64,000 nucleotides of DNA from Parasalinivibrio latis (GTDB taxonomy: Bacteria; Pseudomonadota; Gammaproteobacteria; Enterobacterales; Vibrionaceae): positions 1,550,001 through 1,614,000 of the forward strand of contig NZ_CP098812.1 of assembly GCF_036825535.1 (NCBI RefSeq), read 5' to 3'. A program made the position numbers and the translations under genes. The notes below the pieces were generated by a model. It was not told the origin of the DNA. It ran no database searches and was given only the letters and a program-made list of their open reading frames with translations. Shown here in pieces: positions 33,444 through 41,267 of this stretch. How positions within the stretch are numbered: the stretch's first letter is position 1; each line of letters starts with the position of its first letter.

Positions 33444-34841
33444 ATGATGACGAAACAATGCCGCTTGACACTGGTTTTTATTGCCAGTGTTTTTGTTACC
33501 GCCTGCAGCAATCTCTCTGCTTACAGCCTTTTCAGTCATTATTCCCAAATGACAGCAGAATCCAGAGCCAGCCTTGTTAGCGGGGCTTACCAAAACGCTT
33601 TGACGCAACTACCAGAAGACGACGGCAATCCATTACTGTTTGATCTGGAGCAGGGGCGTCTTGCTATGTTGGCCGGGGATGTACAACAAAGCTTTGATGC
33701 TTTCCAATCTGCCGATGAAAAAGCCCGCAGGCTGGATAGTAACCCGGATATCCAAATTTCCGAGCTGTTGAATACTGTCGGTTCAGCGTTAACCAACGAT
33801 AATATGCTTACGTATTACCCGTCTGACTACGAATCTGGCTTTTTACATCTGTACCTTGCGTTGGGATATCTACAAAAAAATGACCTTCAAGGCGCATTGG
33901 TAGAGATACGCAGGGCTGAAGGGATTCAGGACAGAGCCCGCAAAACCCGGGAGAGTATGCTCAGGCATGCCGAGACCCTGGCCAGGGAAAACCGAATTGA
34001 AGAAAATGTTGGCGCGGTGCTGTCACGCTATCCCGATGCCGGAAAACATATCCAGGCAATACAAAACGGTTATCTCTATTTCCTCTCTGGCATACTCTAT
34101 GAATCAACCGGAGACTACAATAACGCCTACATAGACTATGGGCGTGCACTTGCTATTGCACCTGAAAGTAAGATGTTAGCGCAGTCGACCATGCGCATCG
34201 CCGCTTTGCAGGGGAGATCCGGTGCGCTTAAAAAGCTAGAAAAACGCTACGGTAAATATCAGCCGGCCAATAAAGGAAATGGAAGACTGGTCATTCTCTC
34301 TGAGCAGGGAGTGGTTGAAGCCAAACGGGGATGGGACCTGAATGTCTGGTTACCCGATGGCAGCGGGTACCTGAACAGTTATAACCTGGCAATGCCGTAC
34401 TATGCCAATCGTCAGGTGAATACGCCGATGCCCATAACAATTAATGGCCAGGTTAAAAACCTCGACCAAATTGCGGACATTAATTTGATGGCCAGGCAGG
34501 CTTTGTCAGAGAAACTTCCTGTGTTAATCATCCGGCAGATTATCCGGGTAATTGCGAAAAATGAATTTCGGCGAGCACTTGAAGACAAAGATCAAAATGT
34601 GGGAAATTTTATCGGCAATGTACTCAATACGTTAACAGAGCAGCCTGATACGCGGGCTTGGTTCGCACTGCCGGAGTCTGTTGCAATTTACTCGGGATTT
34701 TTTAGGCCTCAAAGTCTTATAATTCGAGCAGGAAATTCTGAAATAACTGCTGAATTAAAGAAAGGCCATACGACAATTGTCTGGCTCTCCCGCCAGGGAG
34801 ACAGCGTAGTACATTGGTCAAGAACCATAGGAGGTCTCTAG
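33444..34841 (+). CDS. COG3014 family lipoprotein with tetratricopeptide-like helices
   Basis: A 465-aa predicted lipoprotein: the signal peptide ends in VTAC, with cysteine about 21 as the lipidation site. Helical repeats between about 45 and 250 (GAYQNALTQL, GRLAMLAGDVQQSFDAFQ, LYLALGYLQKNDLQGALVEIRRAE, GILYESTGDYNNAYIDYGRAL) resemble TPR units. A C-terminal beta-rich part follows. I recognise the family as conserved in Vibrio and relatives but without an assigned function. Its stop codon overlaps the ycfL start by one base, so it is translationally coupled to ycfL and lpoB, suggesting a role with cell-wall synthesis lipoproteins. Confidence 0.85.
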   Translation: MMTKQCRLTLVFIASVFVTACSNLSAYSLFSHYSQMTAESRASLVSGAYQNALTQLPEDDGNPLLFDLEQGRLAMLAGDVQQSFDAFQSADEKARRLDSNPDIQISELLNTVGSALTNDNMLTYYPSDYESGFLHLYLALGYLQKNDLQGALVEIRRAEGIQDRARKTRESMLRHAETLARENRIEENVGAVLSRYPDAGKHIQAIQNGYLYFLSGILYESTGDYNNAYIDYGRALAIAPESKMLAQSTMRIAALQGRSGALKKLEKRYGKYQPANKGNGRLVILSEQGVVEAKRGWDLNVWLPDGSGYLNSYNLAMPYYANRQVNTPMPITINGQVKNLDQIADINLMARQALSEKLPVLIIRQIIRVIAKNEFRRALEDKDQNVGNFIGNVLNTLTEQPDTRAWFALPESVAIYSGFFRPQSLIIRAGNSEITAELKKGHTTIVWLSRQGDSVVHWSRTIGGL

Positions 34842-35224
34842 TGAGACTGTTTGCATTTGTTGCCGCCATTATCTTGCTGGGTGGCTGTGCGCAAAATACT
34901 GCCGGCATCAGCATTGAGAGCAGGAGCCAGCATGTTGTTCTTGCTGATCATGGCTTGGCTTTGACACTCGAGTTTGGTGCTGCTGAATCAATGTCAGTGA
35001 ATGAGCACCTCAAGGCGATGGTCAGTGTGACCAGCAAAGTCGCCAGTACACAGACGCTGGTATACCGTTTCTATTGGTACAATGACCAGGGTCTGGAAGT
35101 GAATGTAAGAAAAGAGCCGTGGCGTCATGTGACGTTGACCGGTTATGACTCAACGACGCTTGAAGCAATGTCAGTAAGCCCGGATGCAGTAAACTACCGG
35201 GTAGTGGTGAAATCACAGAATTAA
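34841..35224 (+). CDS. ycfL: YcfL-like lipoprotein (DUF1425)
   Basis: A 127-aa lipoprotein with a lipobox LLGGC (cysteine about 16). The domain contains VYRFYWYNDQGLEV and KEPWRHVTLTGYDS, characteristic of the YcfL/DUF1425 family, which lies next to lpoB in many gammaproteobacteria; function is unknown. The GTG start at 34841 is well supported by AGGAGGT five bases upstream and overlaps the preceding stop in TAGTG. LpoB follows after 13 bases. Confidence 0.9.
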   Translation: MRLFAFVAAIILLGGCAQNTAGISIESRSQHVVLADHGLALTLEFGAAESMSVNEHLKAMVSVTSKVASTQTLVYRFYWYNDQGLEVNVRKEPWRHVTLTGYDSTTLEAMSVSPDAVNYRVVVKSQN

Positions 35225-35237
35225 TATAGGTTGATTG

Positions 35238-35828
35238 ATGAATAAAGGTATTTGGGCGCTTGTGGGACTGGCTTTGGTACTGGGTGGATGTACTAACCAG
35301 GTACGTTATGGCGATGCTGAAGGAATTGAAACTACTACGATTGAATTTGGTTCCTCAGATTTACAGAAAATTGCCAGTGATATGACAGACAGTATGCTGT
35401 CGTCCCCAGCGGTTGCATCCTTGACCAAGGGGGAACGCCCGATAGTTTTTGTTGAATCAATTAAAAATAAAACCGCTGAGCATATTGATACAGAGTCTAT
35501 TACTGACACCATCAGTACACGCCTTCTGAATTCCGGGGAGTTCAGGTTTGTTGATATGGGAAGGGTGGAAGCTGTTCGTAAGCAACTGGATTTCCAGAAC
35601 AACGACCAACTGGTTAACCCGGCAACAGCTATCCAATTTGGACGTATGGTCGGTGCGCAATATATGCTCTATGGTAACCTTGCCAGTATCGTAAAGCGTG
35701 ACGGCAATGATAAAGACGTCTATTACAAAATGACAATGCGACTGATGGATTTGCAAACCGGTTTGATTGAGTGGGCAGATGAGAGCCAAATCCGTAAGGA
35801 AGAATCCCGTGCGTTGATCGGTTGGTAA
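35238..35828 (+). CDS. lpoB: Outer-membrane lipoprotein activator of PBP1B
   Basis: LpoB reaches through the periplasm to stimulate the peptidoglycan synthase PBP1B (MrcB). The 196-aa protein has a signal peptide and lipobox VLGGC (cysteine about 18), then a LpoB fold with IVFVESIKNKTAEHIDTESI, STRLLNSGEFRFVD and GAQYMLYGNLASI. I start at the ATG at 35238, following AGGTTG. The extended linker after the cysteine is shorter than in E. coli LpoB (213 aa). It lies between ycfL and thiK, as in E. coli. Confidence 0.93.
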   Translation: MNKGIWALVGLALVLGGCTNQVRYGDAEGIETTTIEFGSSDLQKIASDMTDSMLSSPAVASLTKGERPIVFVESIKNKTAEHIDTESITDTISTRLLNSGEFRFVDMGRVEAVRKQLDFQNNDQLVNPATAIQFGRMVGAQYMLYGNLASIVKRDGNDKDVYYKMTMRLMDLQTGLIEWADESQIRKEESRALIGW

Positions 35829-35846
35829 ACCCTGGCAATAAGCAAA

Positions 35847-36665
35847 GTGTACGAACAACCTCTCTTACCCGACGATTTGGCATGCCGGATCGTCGCGGTT
35901 TCCCCCCTGAGCGGAGGGTTATCCAATCGCTGCTGGAAACTGACAGACTCAAATGGAAAGCATTTGGTGTGGCGGCCGGTTTCGATTGCATCAGACATTT
36001 TTGGTGTATGCCGGCAACAGGAATTGGCTGCACAAACCATTGCAGCGAAAGCGGGATTGTCCCCGGCTCCTGTTGCGCTTTATGAGCAAGGGCTGCTTGT
36101 AGACTTTGCAGATGGCGAGGTTTGTGAGCCGGATAGCCTGAGTCAGGAAGAAGTGTTAACACTTCTTGGTAAGGTTCACAATTTATGTCTTCCTCCCTTC
36201 GTTTTTAACCTGAAGTCACGATGCCTGCATTATTGGAATCACTTGCCAGAAAGCGTTAAAAGTCGAAAGCTAAAACGATTGCATAACCAAATGCAAAATG
36301 CGGTGTTACCTAAGTCCTCTTTTATCGCGTTGTGTCATCATGATTTTGGTTTTTACAACTTAATACGGGAGCCTGGAAATCATCTGAAGGTCATCGACTG
36401 GGAGTACTCATCAGCTGGTGATGCCTGCCTTGACGTGGTCCTCTGTGCCGTTGCTAATGGGTATGATGTTAAAGAAACAGTTGAAAAATATTGTCTTATA
36501 CAGGGAGTGGCGGACAAAAAAGAGTGGATTGAAAGGGCACTAAAGTGGTTGCCGTTTGTCCAATATATGGGACTGCTTTGGTATCTTCTCGGGGATATGT
36601 TGTACAGTGGAACCCTGTATAAGGAACGGGCTTACGCTATGCTGGAGCAACTGCATAAAGGGTGA
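35847..36665 (+). CDS. thiK: Thiamine kinase
   Basis: ThiK phosphorylates thiamine to thiamine monophosphate for vitamin salvage. The 272-aa protein belongs to the APH/choline kinase fold: SPLSGGLSNRCWKLTD (nucleotide loop, about 19-34), the catalytic HHDFGFYNLI (about 170) and the metal motif VIDWEYSSAGDACLD. Length agrees with E. coli ThiK (274 aa). The start is GTG with a weak ribosome-binding site. It is 18 bases after lpoB, the E. coli order. Several APH-fold kinases look alike, so synteny carries much of the assignment. Confidence 0.87.
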   Translation: MYEQPLLPDDLACRIVAVSPLSGGLSNRCWKLTDSNGKHLVWRPVSIASDIFGVCRQQELAAQTIAAKAGLSPAPVALYEQGLLVDFADGEVCEPDSLSQEEVLTLLGKVHNLCLPPFVFNLKSRCLHYWNHLPESVKSRKLKRLHNQMQNAVLPKSSFIALCHHDFGFYNLIREPGNHLKVIDWEYSSAGDACLDVVLCAVANGYDVKETVEKYCLIQGVADKKEWIERALKWLPFVQYMGLLWYLLGDMLYSGTLYKERAYAMLEQLHKG

Positions 36666-36712
36666 GCTATGCTTTAAGACGCCTCACAGCCCATAAAAAA
36701 ATGGAGGCTTGG

Positions 36713-37585
36713 ATGCACAAACGCCATTTTGTTCTTCTTGTTTTCTTATCTGGTTTTTTCCTCACTGCATGCAGCACGACCAAGCTTGCTTACAACAACT
36801 TTCCCTTGTGGGCACCATACTACATTGATGACTATGTGGATTTAGATCGTAAGCAGGAAAAACTGCTGGATATTCAGCTTACCCGGTTTATTGAGTGGCA
36901 CCGTGTCAATGAACTGCCTGAACTCCAGATTTTATTGGCAATGGTTCAAAAGGACATCGAGGACAGTTCCTTGGACTACGGCCGTATCCAGGCATATCAC
37001 AATCTTTCAAACCGGCGATTCGTAAATACGGTATATGGTTTTATCCCTACACTGGCAGCTGTTGTCCCTAAACTTTCAGATGAGCAGGCTAAAGAACTGA
37101 AGGGCATCGTAGACAAAAAAATCGAAAAGGCACTTCGGAAATCCCGTGAAGGCACATCAGAGCAGCAGCTGACCCGCCGGGCTGAAAAGCTTGAGGATGC
37201 TGCGGAGTATTGGGTTGGTAATATAAATGACAGGCAACGTAAACTGCTGCGTGAAATGGCAGGTTACCAGTTGGAAATGCGGCCGGTGTTCAATGAATTT
37301 CGAGCCCAAATCCTGACCCGTCTATATGCGATGATAGACAACCGGAGGTCCATAGATCTGGATGCTGAGTTAAAGCTGTTTGCACGAGATTTCATCTATT
37401 TTAATTATCCGGAAAAACAGTGGGATATCAGGTTGTTGCTTTCCCGTCGATTTGAGGTTCTGAACCGCTTGAACACAACGCTGACCGACAATCAAAAAGC
37501 CCATCTCATTGACCGTCTAACCGATATACAGGCGGAAATTCAGGGGTTACATGGCTTAAGCGGCATTGCGCATATACACGATTAA
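36713..37585 (+). CDS. DUF6279-like lipoprotein
   Basis: A 290-aa predicted lipoprotein. The signal peptide ends in LTAC (cysteine about 20), followed by STTKLAYNNFPLWAPYYID and then a strongly helical region with repeated charged helices (DRKQEKLLDIQLTRFIEWHR, KKIEKALRKSREG, DAAEYWVGNINDRQRKLLRE). The pattern matches the uncharacterised DUF6279 group of proteobacterial lipoproteins. I start at 36713 because GGAGG lies five bases upstream. In E. coli nagZ occupies this slot between thiK and ycfP. Function unknown; the context suggests the cell envelope. Confidence 0.82.
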   Translation: MHKRHFVLLVFLSGFFLTACSTTKLAYNNFPLWAPYYIDDYVDLDRKQEKLLDIQLTRFIEWHRVNELPELQILLAMVQKDIEDSSLDYGRIQAYHNLSNRRFVNTVYGFIPTLAAVVPKLSDEQAKELKGIVDKKIEKALRKSREGTSEQQLTRRAEKLEDAAEYWVGNINDRQRKLLREMAGYQLEMRPVFNEFRAQILTRLYAMIDNRRSIDLDAELKLFARDFIYFNYPEKQWDIRLLLSRRFEVLNRLNTTLTDNQKAHLIDRLTDIQAEIQGLHGLSGIAHIHD

Positions 37586-37686
37586 AAAATAACAGAAAAG
37601 TGGGCACTGTCACATTATTGTTCACAAGCGCCCTTATGTTTAGTGTTAGATTGAACGTGTAGTACAAGGATATTGAGGACACCAGA

Positions 37687-38235
37687 GTGATTATTTACCT
37701 TCACGGATTTGATTCCACAAGCCCAGGAAACCACGAAAAAGTACTTCAGCTCCAGTTTATCGATCCCGATGTCCGATTCATCAACTACAGCACTCTTCAT
37801 CCCAAACACGACATGCAGCACCTGCTTAAAGAAGTCCATAAAGCAGTAGAATTGTCTGATGATCCTGCCCCATTAATTTGTGGTGTGGGTCTGGGAGGCT
37901 ATTGGTCAGAGAGGATAGGGTTCCTTTGCGGCATTAAGCAAATGATTTTTAACCCAAACCTTCATCCAGAATGTAATATGGAAGGCAGGATTGACCGCCC
38001 GGAAGAGTATGAGGACATTGCAACCAAATGTGTTGAGAACTTCCGGACAAAAAATGCCGGTAACTGCGTTGTTGTGCTGTCCCGAAATGATGAGACGATG
38101 GATACGCGCAAAACAGCTGATGAACTTGGTGAGTTTTATAACGTGATATGGGACGAAGATCAGTCTCATAAATTTAAGAAGATCTCCCATCACCTTCAAA
38201 CAATGAAAGCGTTTAAAAACGGGGAAGCCGTTTGA
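37687..38235 (+). CDS. ycfP: YcfP/UPF0227 esterase-like protein
   Basis: A 182-aa alpha/beta-hydrolase-fold protein very close to E. coli YcfP: it begins MIIYLHGFDSTSPGNHEKVL and contains ICGVGLGGYWSERIGFLCG, FNPNLHPE and VVLSRNDETMDTRK. The nucleophile-elbow region reads GVGLGG, without the serine of a classical GxSxG, which I recall is also the case in E. coli. The start is GTG, preceded by GAGGA. Catalytic activity and role are unknown. It ends at a strong terminator and closes this series. Confidence 0.93.
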   Translation: MIIYLHGFDSTSPGNHEKVLQLQFIDPDVRFINYSTLHPKHDMQHLLKEVHKAVELSDDPAPLICGVGLGGYWSERIGFLCGIKQMIFNPNLHPECNMEGRIDRPEEYEDIATKCVENFRTKNAGNCVVVLSRNDETMDTRKTADELGEFYNVIWDEDQSHKFKKISHHLQTMKAFKNGEAV

Positions 38236-38264
38236 CACTCGTTTAAACAGTGGGTGAACTTTGA

Positions 38265-38295
38265 AAACAGCCACATTTTAGTGGCTGTTTCTTTT
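38265..38295 (+). terminator. Rho-independent terminator of ycfP
   Basis: AAACAGCCAC and GTGGCTGTTT form a 10-bp stem with a six-base loop, followed by CTTTT. It also lies just after the convergent sensor kinase gene. Confidence 0.88.
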
Positions 38296-39628
38296 ATTGC
38301 TGTCGGGGTAAGTACAAACAGGCGCAAAGCCCGCCCAGTTCAGAGCGCGTGAGTGACAACCGGCCCTGATAAGCGGTAACAACATCGGTGACAATACTCA
38401 GGCCGAGGCCAGAACCCGGGGTATGTTCGTCAATACGCTTGCCTCTTTGCAAGGCTTGTTGGCACTCGTGCTCGGTCATGCCTGGGCCGTCATCTTCCAC
38501 ATAGACTTCCACCATGTTCTCGCTGGCTCTTGTATGGATCCACAACCCGTTTTGAGCCCACTTGAAAGCGTTTTCTATTAGGTTTCCAGCCATTTCATCA
38601 AAGTCTTTGGCATCAACTGCCACTTTTAATGTGGGGTCTGCTTCCAGGTTTACTGCCAATCCCCTTGTCTGGTAAAGCCGTTCGAAAGCAGAGGCTGCAT
38701 TTTTACATTGCTGGTATGGAGAGCAAGATACACCCAGAATGCGGGCAGAGCCTGCAAGGCGAGCCCTGGCGAGCTGATATTCCACGTGCTGCCGCATTGT
38801 GTTGAGTTGGGACAGAAGCAGCGCTTTGTCTGGCTCGCTGTCAGCATCCAGGTCGTTTTGCATCACGCTGATTGGAGTTTTAAGTGCATGAGCCAAATTA
38901 CCAGTATGTGTCCTGGCTCGCTCTAACAATGATCGGTAATGCGTCACCAGTGTGTTGATGTCATCAGTCAGTGGTGAAATCTCAGGGGGGTAGGTGCCTT
39001 TAAAATTTTCCTGTTTACCTTCCCGGATGCGGTCCAGTTCTTTTCGCAGTTGACTGAGGGGGGCCAAACCCCAGCTTAGCTGAAAGGCAAGTACCATTAA
39101 CACCCCAAGCGTCATCAGGCCAAGGCCAATATAAATGCTGCCCCGAATGTTTTTAAGTGCCTTGTGCATGTTGGACAGCTGTACACCCACGCTCAGCCAG
39201 TAGGTTTCCTGGCTGCCGGGAAGTTTGATACGTTGCTGTATAACCAGTAACTGATCTTTTTGTGGACCCTTTGTTTCAGTGGTGACGATGCCATTAACCC
39301 GGGACAGATGATTGAAAGAAAGATCCTGGTCCCATAACGAGCGCGAGCGAAGGATAACCCGGCTGTTGCTTTGAACTTGCCAGTAATGACCTGAGTAGGG
39401 TTGTTGAAAACGGGGGTCAGAAAGTCGGTCGGACAGGATTGGTTGACGGCTGGTGGCATCGATATCCAGATTGGCGATTAGATCGTCAAGGCTGACGGTC
39501 ATCTCATTAATCATTTCAGTTTGCAGGTACTTGACCACAAACCGTTCGATAGTTACGCCGGTAGCAACAAGCAGGAGCAAGCAACAGAGCCCGGCACCTA
39601 AAAGTAATCGCTTTCGAAGTGAAAGCAT
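38294..39628 (-). CDS. Sensor histidine kinase of a PepSY-associated two-component system
   Basis: A 444-aa inner-membrane kinase: transmembrane segments at about 8-28 and 163-183 bracket a periplasmic sensor of about 130 residues. A HAMP-like linker follows (WGLAPLSQLRKELDRIREG), then the H-box NLAHALKTPISVM, the N-box NLIENAFKWAQ and the ATP-lid motifs DDGPGM and GSGLGLSIV. The H-box and size resemble the PhoQ/PmrB/QseC group, which sense cations, pH or antimicrobial peptides; the true signal is not known. Its ATG overlaps the regulator's stop codon by one base. PepSY proteins flank the pair. Confidence 0.92.
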   Translation of the reverse strand: MLSLRKRLLLGAGLCCLLLLVATGVTIERFVVKYLQTEMINEMTVSLDDLIANLDIDATSRQPILSDRLSDPRFQQPYSGHYWQVQSNSRVILRSRSLWDQDLSFNHLSRVNGIVTTETKGPQKDQLLVIQQRIKLPGSQETYWLSVGVQLSNMHKALKNIRGSIYIGLGLMTLGVLMVLAFQLSWGLAPLSQLRKELDRIREGKQENFKGTYPPEISPLTDDINTLVTHYRSLLERARTHTGNLAHALKTPISVMQNDLDADSEPDKALLLSQLNTMRQHVEYQLARARLAGSARILGVSCSPYQQCKNAASAFERLYQTRGLAVNLEADPTLKVAVDAKDFDEMAGNLIENAFKWAQNGLWIHTRASENMVEVYVEDDGPGMTEHECQQALQRGKRIDEHTPGSGLGLSIVTDVVTAYQGRLSLTRSELGGLCACLYLPRQQ

Positions 39629-40290
39629 CAGGAACCCTCAGGAATACGGTAGCCAAGTCCCCGAACAGTTTCTATCAGATCACTGCCCAGTTTTTTGCGA
39701 ATGCGCCCGATAAAGACTTCCACTGTGTTGGAGTCGCGATCGAAATCCTGCGCGTATATATGCTCAATCAGAGTGGATCGTGATACCACTTTACCTTTGT
39801 GGAGCATCAGGTAACCAAGCACTTTCAACTCATGAGCCGTCAGAGAGACAGACAGCCCGTCACAGGTAACCTGAGACGATGATATATCAAGCCGGATGTT
39901 ACCTGCGGTGAGTACTGATGTGGCATGACCGGCAGCCCGGCGGACAAGTGCGTGTACTCTTGCTACCAGCTCGCCCATCTGAAAGGGTTTGGACAGGTAA
40001 TCATCGGCACCGGCATTTAGCCCTTCGATACGTTCATGTAACTCTGCGCGGGCGGTCAGGATGATGACGGGAAAGGTTAAACCTGCTGAACGCCAGCGTT
40101 TAAGAACAGTAAGGCCATCAATTTTTGGCAAGCCCAAGTCCAACACTACAGCATCATATTGCTCAACAGTACCGGCAAAATGTGCTTGCTCACCGTCGTA
40201 AGCAGAATCTACCGTAAATCCCTGCTGGGTGAGTTGGTCGTGGAGCTGGCGCGCCAGTTGAGGTTCATCTTCAACAACCAGTATTTTCAT
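39628..40290 (-). CDS. OmpR-family response regulator
   Basis: A 220-aa regulator with a receiver domain (acidic pocket VVEDE, phosphoacceptor D51 in VVLDLGLPKIDG, switch threonine in ILTARAE, lysine in LSKPF) and a C-terminal winged helix (LTAHELKVLGYLMLHKGKVVSR, DSNTVEVFIGRIRKKL). It resembles PhoP/QseB/PmrA regulators. The start overlaps the PepSY gene's stop by four bases (ATGA) and its stop overlaps the kinase start, so all three are translationally coupled. Confidence 0.95.
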   Translation of the reverse strand: MKILVVEDEPQLARQLHDQLTQQGFTVDSAYDGEQAHFAGTVEQYDAVVLDLGLPKIDGLTVLKRWRSAGLTFPVIILTARAELHERIEGLNAGADDYLSKPFQMGELVARVHALVRRAAGHATSVLTAGNIRLDISSSQVTCDGLSVSLTAHELKVLGYLMLHKGKVVSRSTLIEHIYAQDFDRDSNTVEVFIGRIRKKLGSDLIETVRGLGYRIPEGS

Positions 40291-40655
40291 TGTTCTGTTG
40301 ATTTCCGGAAGTAATCGGCAAAAAACTTCTCCAGGTTATGGCCTTTGACTGAAAGGATTTCAAGGGTGCTAGCGTTAAGTTCCATTTTTACGACATTGCG
40401 CCGTTGATCCAGCATCCGGATTTCATAAATCCAGATGCCGTCTTCTTCTTCTACTTCAACTTTTACGATTTTTGCCTTTGGATTGAGTGAATTAAGCTTT
40501 TCAAGTAACTCATTATAAGGCCGAATTGCGCCATCATCGACTGCTGCTTTGACTTCATCCCAGTCTTCATCATATTTTAGATGCGGCGAAGCGCCTGCCA
40601 AGTTGGTTAGCAGGGTAAGGGATACAAACAGAATGGCAACGGTCATTTTTTTCAT
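40287..40655 (-). CDS. Secreted PepSY-domain protein, first gene of the two-component operon
   Basis: A 122-aa protein with a signal peptide (cleavage near LAGA-SPH) and one PepSY-like domain (about 60-110): LEKLNSLNPKAKIVKVEVEE, WIYEIRMLD and KMELNASTLEILSVKGHN. PepSY domains bind or inhibit proteases and occur with sensor kinases. The mature protein is acidic, so it could bind cations or cationic peptides in the periplasm; that is inference. I start at 40655 (MKKMTVAILF). Its stop overlaps the response regulator start. It is divergent from another PepSY-like gene 52 bases away. Confidence 0.86.
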   Translation of the reverse strand: MKKMTVAILFVSLTLLTNLAGASPHLKYDEDWDEVKAAVDDGAIRPYNELLEKLNSLNPKAKIVKVEVEEEDGIWIYEIRMLDQRRNVVKMELNASTLEILSVKGHNLEKFFADYFRKSTEQ

Positions 40656-40707
40656 GATTACCAATCTACCCCAGCTAATCTGAACCGCCAATGAATGGGA
40701 AGTAAAT

Positions 40708-40977
40708 ATGAGAGTGCTACTGCTGATTTTGGGCTTGTTTTCTTCAACGTTGCTTTGGGCGCAAAACCACTATGCAGAGGAAGGCTCGCAGGCACAACGA
40801 AAAACAGTGCCGGAAATTGTGAGCAAAATGGTCAGCCTCGGATATCACGATATCAGTGAAGTGGAGTGGGATCATGATGAAGGTAAATTCGAGGCAGAAG
40901 CCAAAGATTCTGAGGGGGAACGTGTTGAGGTGGAATTCACGGATCTCGGTGAAATCATCAATATCGAGTATGAGTGA
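40708..40977 (+). CDS. Small secreted PepSY-like protein, divergent from the two-component operon
   Basis: An 89-aa protein with a signal peptide (LLLILGLFSSTLLWA, cleavage before QNH) and about 70 mature residues. The mature part matches a single PepSY repeat: TVPEIVSKMVSLGYHDISEV, EWDHDEGKFEAEAKDSEG and a terminal VEFTDLGEIINIEYE. It is highly acidic. Its position 52 bases from the oppositely transcribed PepSY-regulator-kinase operon suggests shared control and a joint role, for example as a target gene and periplasmic partner of the sensor. No experimental function is known to me. Confidence 0.83.
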   Translation: MRVLLLILGLFSSTLLWAQNHYAEEGSQAQRKTVPEIVSKMVSLGYHDISEVEWDHDEGKFEAEAKDSEGERVEVEFTDLGEIINIEYE

Positions 40978-41055
40978 AATGGTGTAATAAAATTACATCC
41001 AAGTATATCATTGCGTAAAAAAACAACAATTGAGTATGGTTGGCATTCTCGGAAA

Positions 41056-41069
41056 TTGATTGAGATCAA
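41056..41069 (+). promoter_or_regulatory. Perfect FNR-consensus site in the ndh promoter
   Basis: TTGATTGAGATCAA is an exact match to TTGAT-N4-ATCAA. It overlaps the -35 hexamer (TTGATT, 41056-41061) of a promoter whose -10 is at 41078-41083. That placement predicts anaerobic repression, as FNR is known to repress E. coli ndh. Confidence 0.8.
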
Positions 41070-41083
41070 AGAAAAGGTATAAT
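41056..41083 (+). promoter_or_regulatory. Likely sigma-70 promoter of ndh
   Basis: TTGATT, a 16-base spacer, and a perfect TATAAT at 41078-41083. The ndh start codon is about 185 bases downstream, implying a long untranslated leader unless a second promoter exists. A FadR-like core (TGGTCAGACC) directly follows the -10. Confidence 0.6.
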
Positions 41084-41267
41084 GGTCAGACCGAGAAAGT
41101 GAGGCGTGAATCCCGAAAATAGACCTGTGATGCAGAATTATTAATCAATACAAGCAACTTCGCTTAGTTTTTTACACAGTGTCTTTTAAGCATTCAACAT
41201 TCCACAGCCTCAATAAGTCGCACAGATTTCGTAATAATTTTTCAGTCTTGTTTTGAAGGAAGTGATT

